Source of the DNA: Sthenelais limicola | Taxonomy: Eukaryota; Annelida; Polychaeta; Phyllodocida; Sigalionidae | Length of the DNA stretch: 64,000 nucleotides | Reading direction: 5' to 3' | Assembly: GCA_942159475.1 (NCBI GenBank) | Contig: OW804095.1 | Location: 68,290,773 to 68,354,772 of the forward strand | Shown: in pieces, positions 62,406 through 64,000 of the stretch | Layout: each line of letters opens with the position of its first letter | Position numbering within the stretch: the first letter of the stretch is position 1 | Notes under the pieces: model-generated | Told to the model about the DNA's origin: nothing | Databases searched by the model: none | Seen by the model: only the letters and a program-made list of their open reading frames with translations | Program-made: the position numbers and the translations under genes

Positions 62406-62469
62406 TAGAGGCGATGTCCCACGATGATCGTCGACCACAGCGACGGAAGTAGCGAGCCAATCATATCAC
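62406..62469 (+). repeat. 64-base direct repeat, copy 2
   Basis: Identical to copy 1 except for one C-to-T change, which breaks the central palindrome (CGATGATCGTCG). It is followed within 40 bases by the TATA box, so it may be promoter-proximal. Confidence 0.9.
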
Positions 62470-62506
62470 TCCTCCGGCCGTCACCTTGCCGACGTTGACC
62501 AGCTCG

Positions 62507-62515
62507 TATATAAAG
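62507..62515 (+). promoter_or_regulatory. TATA box of the DIRS-like element
   Basis: TATATAAAG, followed about 30 bases on by a plausible start region (near 62,540) and by ATG 62647 in a good context (atcATGG). Confidence 0.6.
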
Positions 62516-62646
62516 GGAGCGACTACATTCCAATGGCCAGTACGCGGAGAGCCTCCAACCGGAGCAGATCGACCATAGACTTTGAAATTCTTTTCGTCTA
62601 ATATTCGAGTTAATATTTTTAATATTTAATATTTTCTCAACTCATC

Positions 62647-62739
62647 ATGGCCGGACGAAAGAGCAGATATTGCAGTACGTGCAAATCTGTGCATGGGGCA
62701 CCTCAATGCATGGGGCCTCAAATGCATGAAGAAGAGTAA
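62647..62739 (+). pseudogene. Short N-terminal gag frame with Cys pair
   Basis: ATG 62647 opens a 30-codon frame, MAGRKSRYCSTCKSVHGAPQ, then a stop at 62737-62739. N-terminal C-x2-C...HGAP motifs occur in DIRS-type gag proteins. The main gag frame (from 62693) overlaps in a different frame. A single frame change within about 62,693-62,720 would join them, so this copy seems frameshifted. Confidence 0.55.
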
Positions 62740-63523
62740 ATCAACCAAGTCGATCGTTCAAACTTCGGAGGCTTCTGCTGCTCATACAAAACCTGTCGAG
62801 TCGCTTGTTCCCGAGACTGAGCAAGCTGGGGGTGAGATGTCTTCGCGCATTGGTAACTTGGAGAGGATGACGATGGATCTCACGGTTACCTTTGCCAAAG
62901 GCAAGAAATCACCCAAGATTGAAGAGATTCATAGTTCAAGCTCTTCGAGCAGGTCGTCATCTACTGATTCGAGTTCATCCTCATCAGGATCGAGTTCTAC
63001 CGCCCGGAGGAAGAAAAGGACCGGACGGAGGAGGACCAAAAAATTCTCACATCGTGCTCATCTCGACAAAGGTGATGTTGTAGATAATTTTGAGATTCTT
63101 ATGGTTGTTACCTTAAAAACAATAAGCGATTGCTATGTTCAGGGTAAGGATATTTCTGGCTTGTTACAACATGCACTGGTCATGGGGGAGAAGGAGGCCT
63201 CGCATATGTATTCTCATCGTGCCTCTATCGCCTACGACAAATGTGTACGTTCTAGAGCTGCTAATAAGGGGATATCTGCTTTTTCCGTGATAAATCAGGA
63301 GGAAATCCTAAAGTGCTATTGCTATGAGAACTCACGAAAGGCCCAGGGTTCCAATAACCGTAAGAGTAATGCGAAAGACACGAAGGAATTACCTTGTTTC
63401 CGACACAACTCAGCTCAAGGGTGCCATGCAAAGGCTTGTAATTTTGCCCACAAGTGCTCTAAATGTAACTCTACCGACCACATCTCCAAATCCTGTACAT
63501 CTGTTTCTAAAAACAACAAATAG
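62693..63523 (+). CDS. Gag-like protein of DIRS-like retrotransposon
   Basis: 276 codons. A Ser-rich run (80-102) is followed by a basic nuclear-signal-like stretch (105-117). A central helical region holds a capsid-like segment. At the C-terminus are a CCCH finger (C235, C244, C249, H253) and a retroviral-type CCHC knuckle (C255-x2-C258-x4-H263-x4-C268). Gag proteins package element RNA. The ATG at 62693 is only the first in this frame; the biological N-terminus is probably the Cys-pair segment from 62647. The frame ends at TAG 63521 but stays open after it. Confidence 0.7.
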   Translation: MGHLNAWGLKCMKKSKSTKSIVQTSEASAAHTKPVESLVPETEQAGGEMSSRIGNLERMTMDLTVTFAKGKKSPKIEEIHSSSSSSRSSSTDSSSSSSGSSSTARRKKRTGRRRTKKFSHRAHLDKGDVVDNFEILMVVTLKTISDCYVQGKDISGLLQHALVMGEKEASHMYSHRASIAYDKCVRSRAANKGISAFSVINQEEILKCYCYENSRKAQGSNNRKSNAKDTKELPCFRHNSAQGCHAKACNFAHKCSKCNSTDHISKSCTSVSKNNK

Positions 63524-64000
63524 GATAATGCAAATCGTGTTTTCGAACGTAAACAACCGGAAGTGGGCTCTTTTGTTGTGGGTATCCCCGGTGACCACGT
63601 AACTAATGACGACGTATTCTCGCGAGAAGGGAGGGGTCCCCGCGAGTTTCAAGATGGCGGCGCCTGCAAAGAGACTCAAAATGTCAAAAGTTTACATAAC
63701 AAAATCACAATTATTGATGAATTTAAAGAAACTGAAGTTACTCAGACGATTGGAATCCATAGCCTTATAGACTGTTCAGGTAACCACCGTGAAATCCCTA
63801 TTTTTCAAGCTCCAGCTACGCCCAAGGGCTCAATAGTTGACGTTTTTCAAGCTTGTGTCGAAGGAGTTTGTGGCTGTATACACACTTTGCATGGCGTCTG
63901 TTCTCAACTAAAGCTGTGTCGTTTCGCAGCGGTTATATTTGATCCAAAAAGAAAAATATCTGACGATGACTGGCTAATATATTGTGGCATCACCGATGGT
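63524..64000 (+). CDS. DIRS-type reverse transcriptase N-terminus, partial
   Basis: The frame continues without stop from the codon after the gag TAG to the window end (159 codons), in the same frame as gag and without any ATG. The last part reads RFAAVIFDPKRKISDDDWLIY and CGITDG, like the linker before the RT domain in DIRS elements (a W....I.....GI..G pattern). Expression would need TAG read-through, a non-ATG start or splicing, or the TAG may be a mutation. It is cut off by the window edge. Confidence 0.55.

Larger units (their letters stand above)
62151..64000 (+). mobile_element. DIRS-like (tyrosine-recombinase) retrotransposon, 5' part
   Basis: The order is two 64-base direct repeats, a TATA box, a gag-like ORF with CCCH and CCHC fingers, a TAG codon, then an open frame entering the N-terminus of a DIRS-type RT (SDDDWLIYCGITDG near the window end). 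The catalytic RT, RNase H, methyltransferase-like and recombinase parts would lie to the right. The left terminus is set at the first 64-base repeat and may be further left. Assignment to DIRS rests mainly on the gag finger pattern and the RT N-terminus. Confidence 0.7.

Noticed and set aside
1..64000. CRISPR arrays, operons or bacterial promoters
   Set aside because: The window is eukaryotic: spliced exons, TATA and AATAAA signals and retrotransposons. No evenly spaced identical repeats of CRISPR type were seen.

Overview
The window is eukaryotic and AT-rich, with spliced exons, long introns and many mobile-element remnants. One recognisable host gene is an invertebrate TRPC-type channel close to Drosophila TRP and vertebrate TRPC4/5. 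The DIRS-like, LINE, hammerhead-bearing, PIF/Harbinger-like and tRNA-SINE-like sequences together suggest a marine invertebrate. A degenerate GCGCGAAA repeat weakly hints at a lophotrochozoan such as a mollusc or brachiopod. The species cannot be fixed from sequence alone.

Positions 1-14,688, minus strand: the 5' two thirds of the TRPC gene. Six coding exons join in frame at GT/AG borders and encode about 602 residues: ankyrin repeats, an H-C-C-C zinc site, the TRP_2 region, S1 to S5 and the start of the pore turret. The pore helix, S6, TRP box and C-terminus must lie to the left of the window. Intron 1 (8.5 kb) holds a decayed LINE in the same orientation. Its ORF1 carries coiled coil, RRM and NADAR domains, followed by an SGNH-esterase-like start that is joined by an internal deletion to a reverse-transcriptase tail.

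Positions 14.7-59.3 kb: no convincing protein-coding gene. The stretch holds a foldback repeat related to one at 1.9 kb, an inverted-repeat element with an 11-bp minisatellite, a G-quadruplex-type run, a LINE reverse-transcriptase fragment, two tandem tRNA-headed repeats, pyrimidine-rich patches, a cluster of CCATCACCGTCCATGACG-like motifs and a perfect 37-bp hairpin. It may be intergenic or contain 5' noncoding exons of the channel gene.

Positions 59.3-64 kb: three mobile elements. The first is a minus-strand unit with TATA box, a two-C2H2-finger ORF split by a frame change, a hammerhead-ribozyme motif of the Penelope-like-element kind and a poly(A) signal. The second is a 366-bp MITE with a TAA target duplication. 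The third is the 5' part of a plus-strand DIRS-like retrotransposon, whose gag with CCCH and CCHC fingers is separated from an open RT frame by one in-frame TAG. It runs off the right edge.
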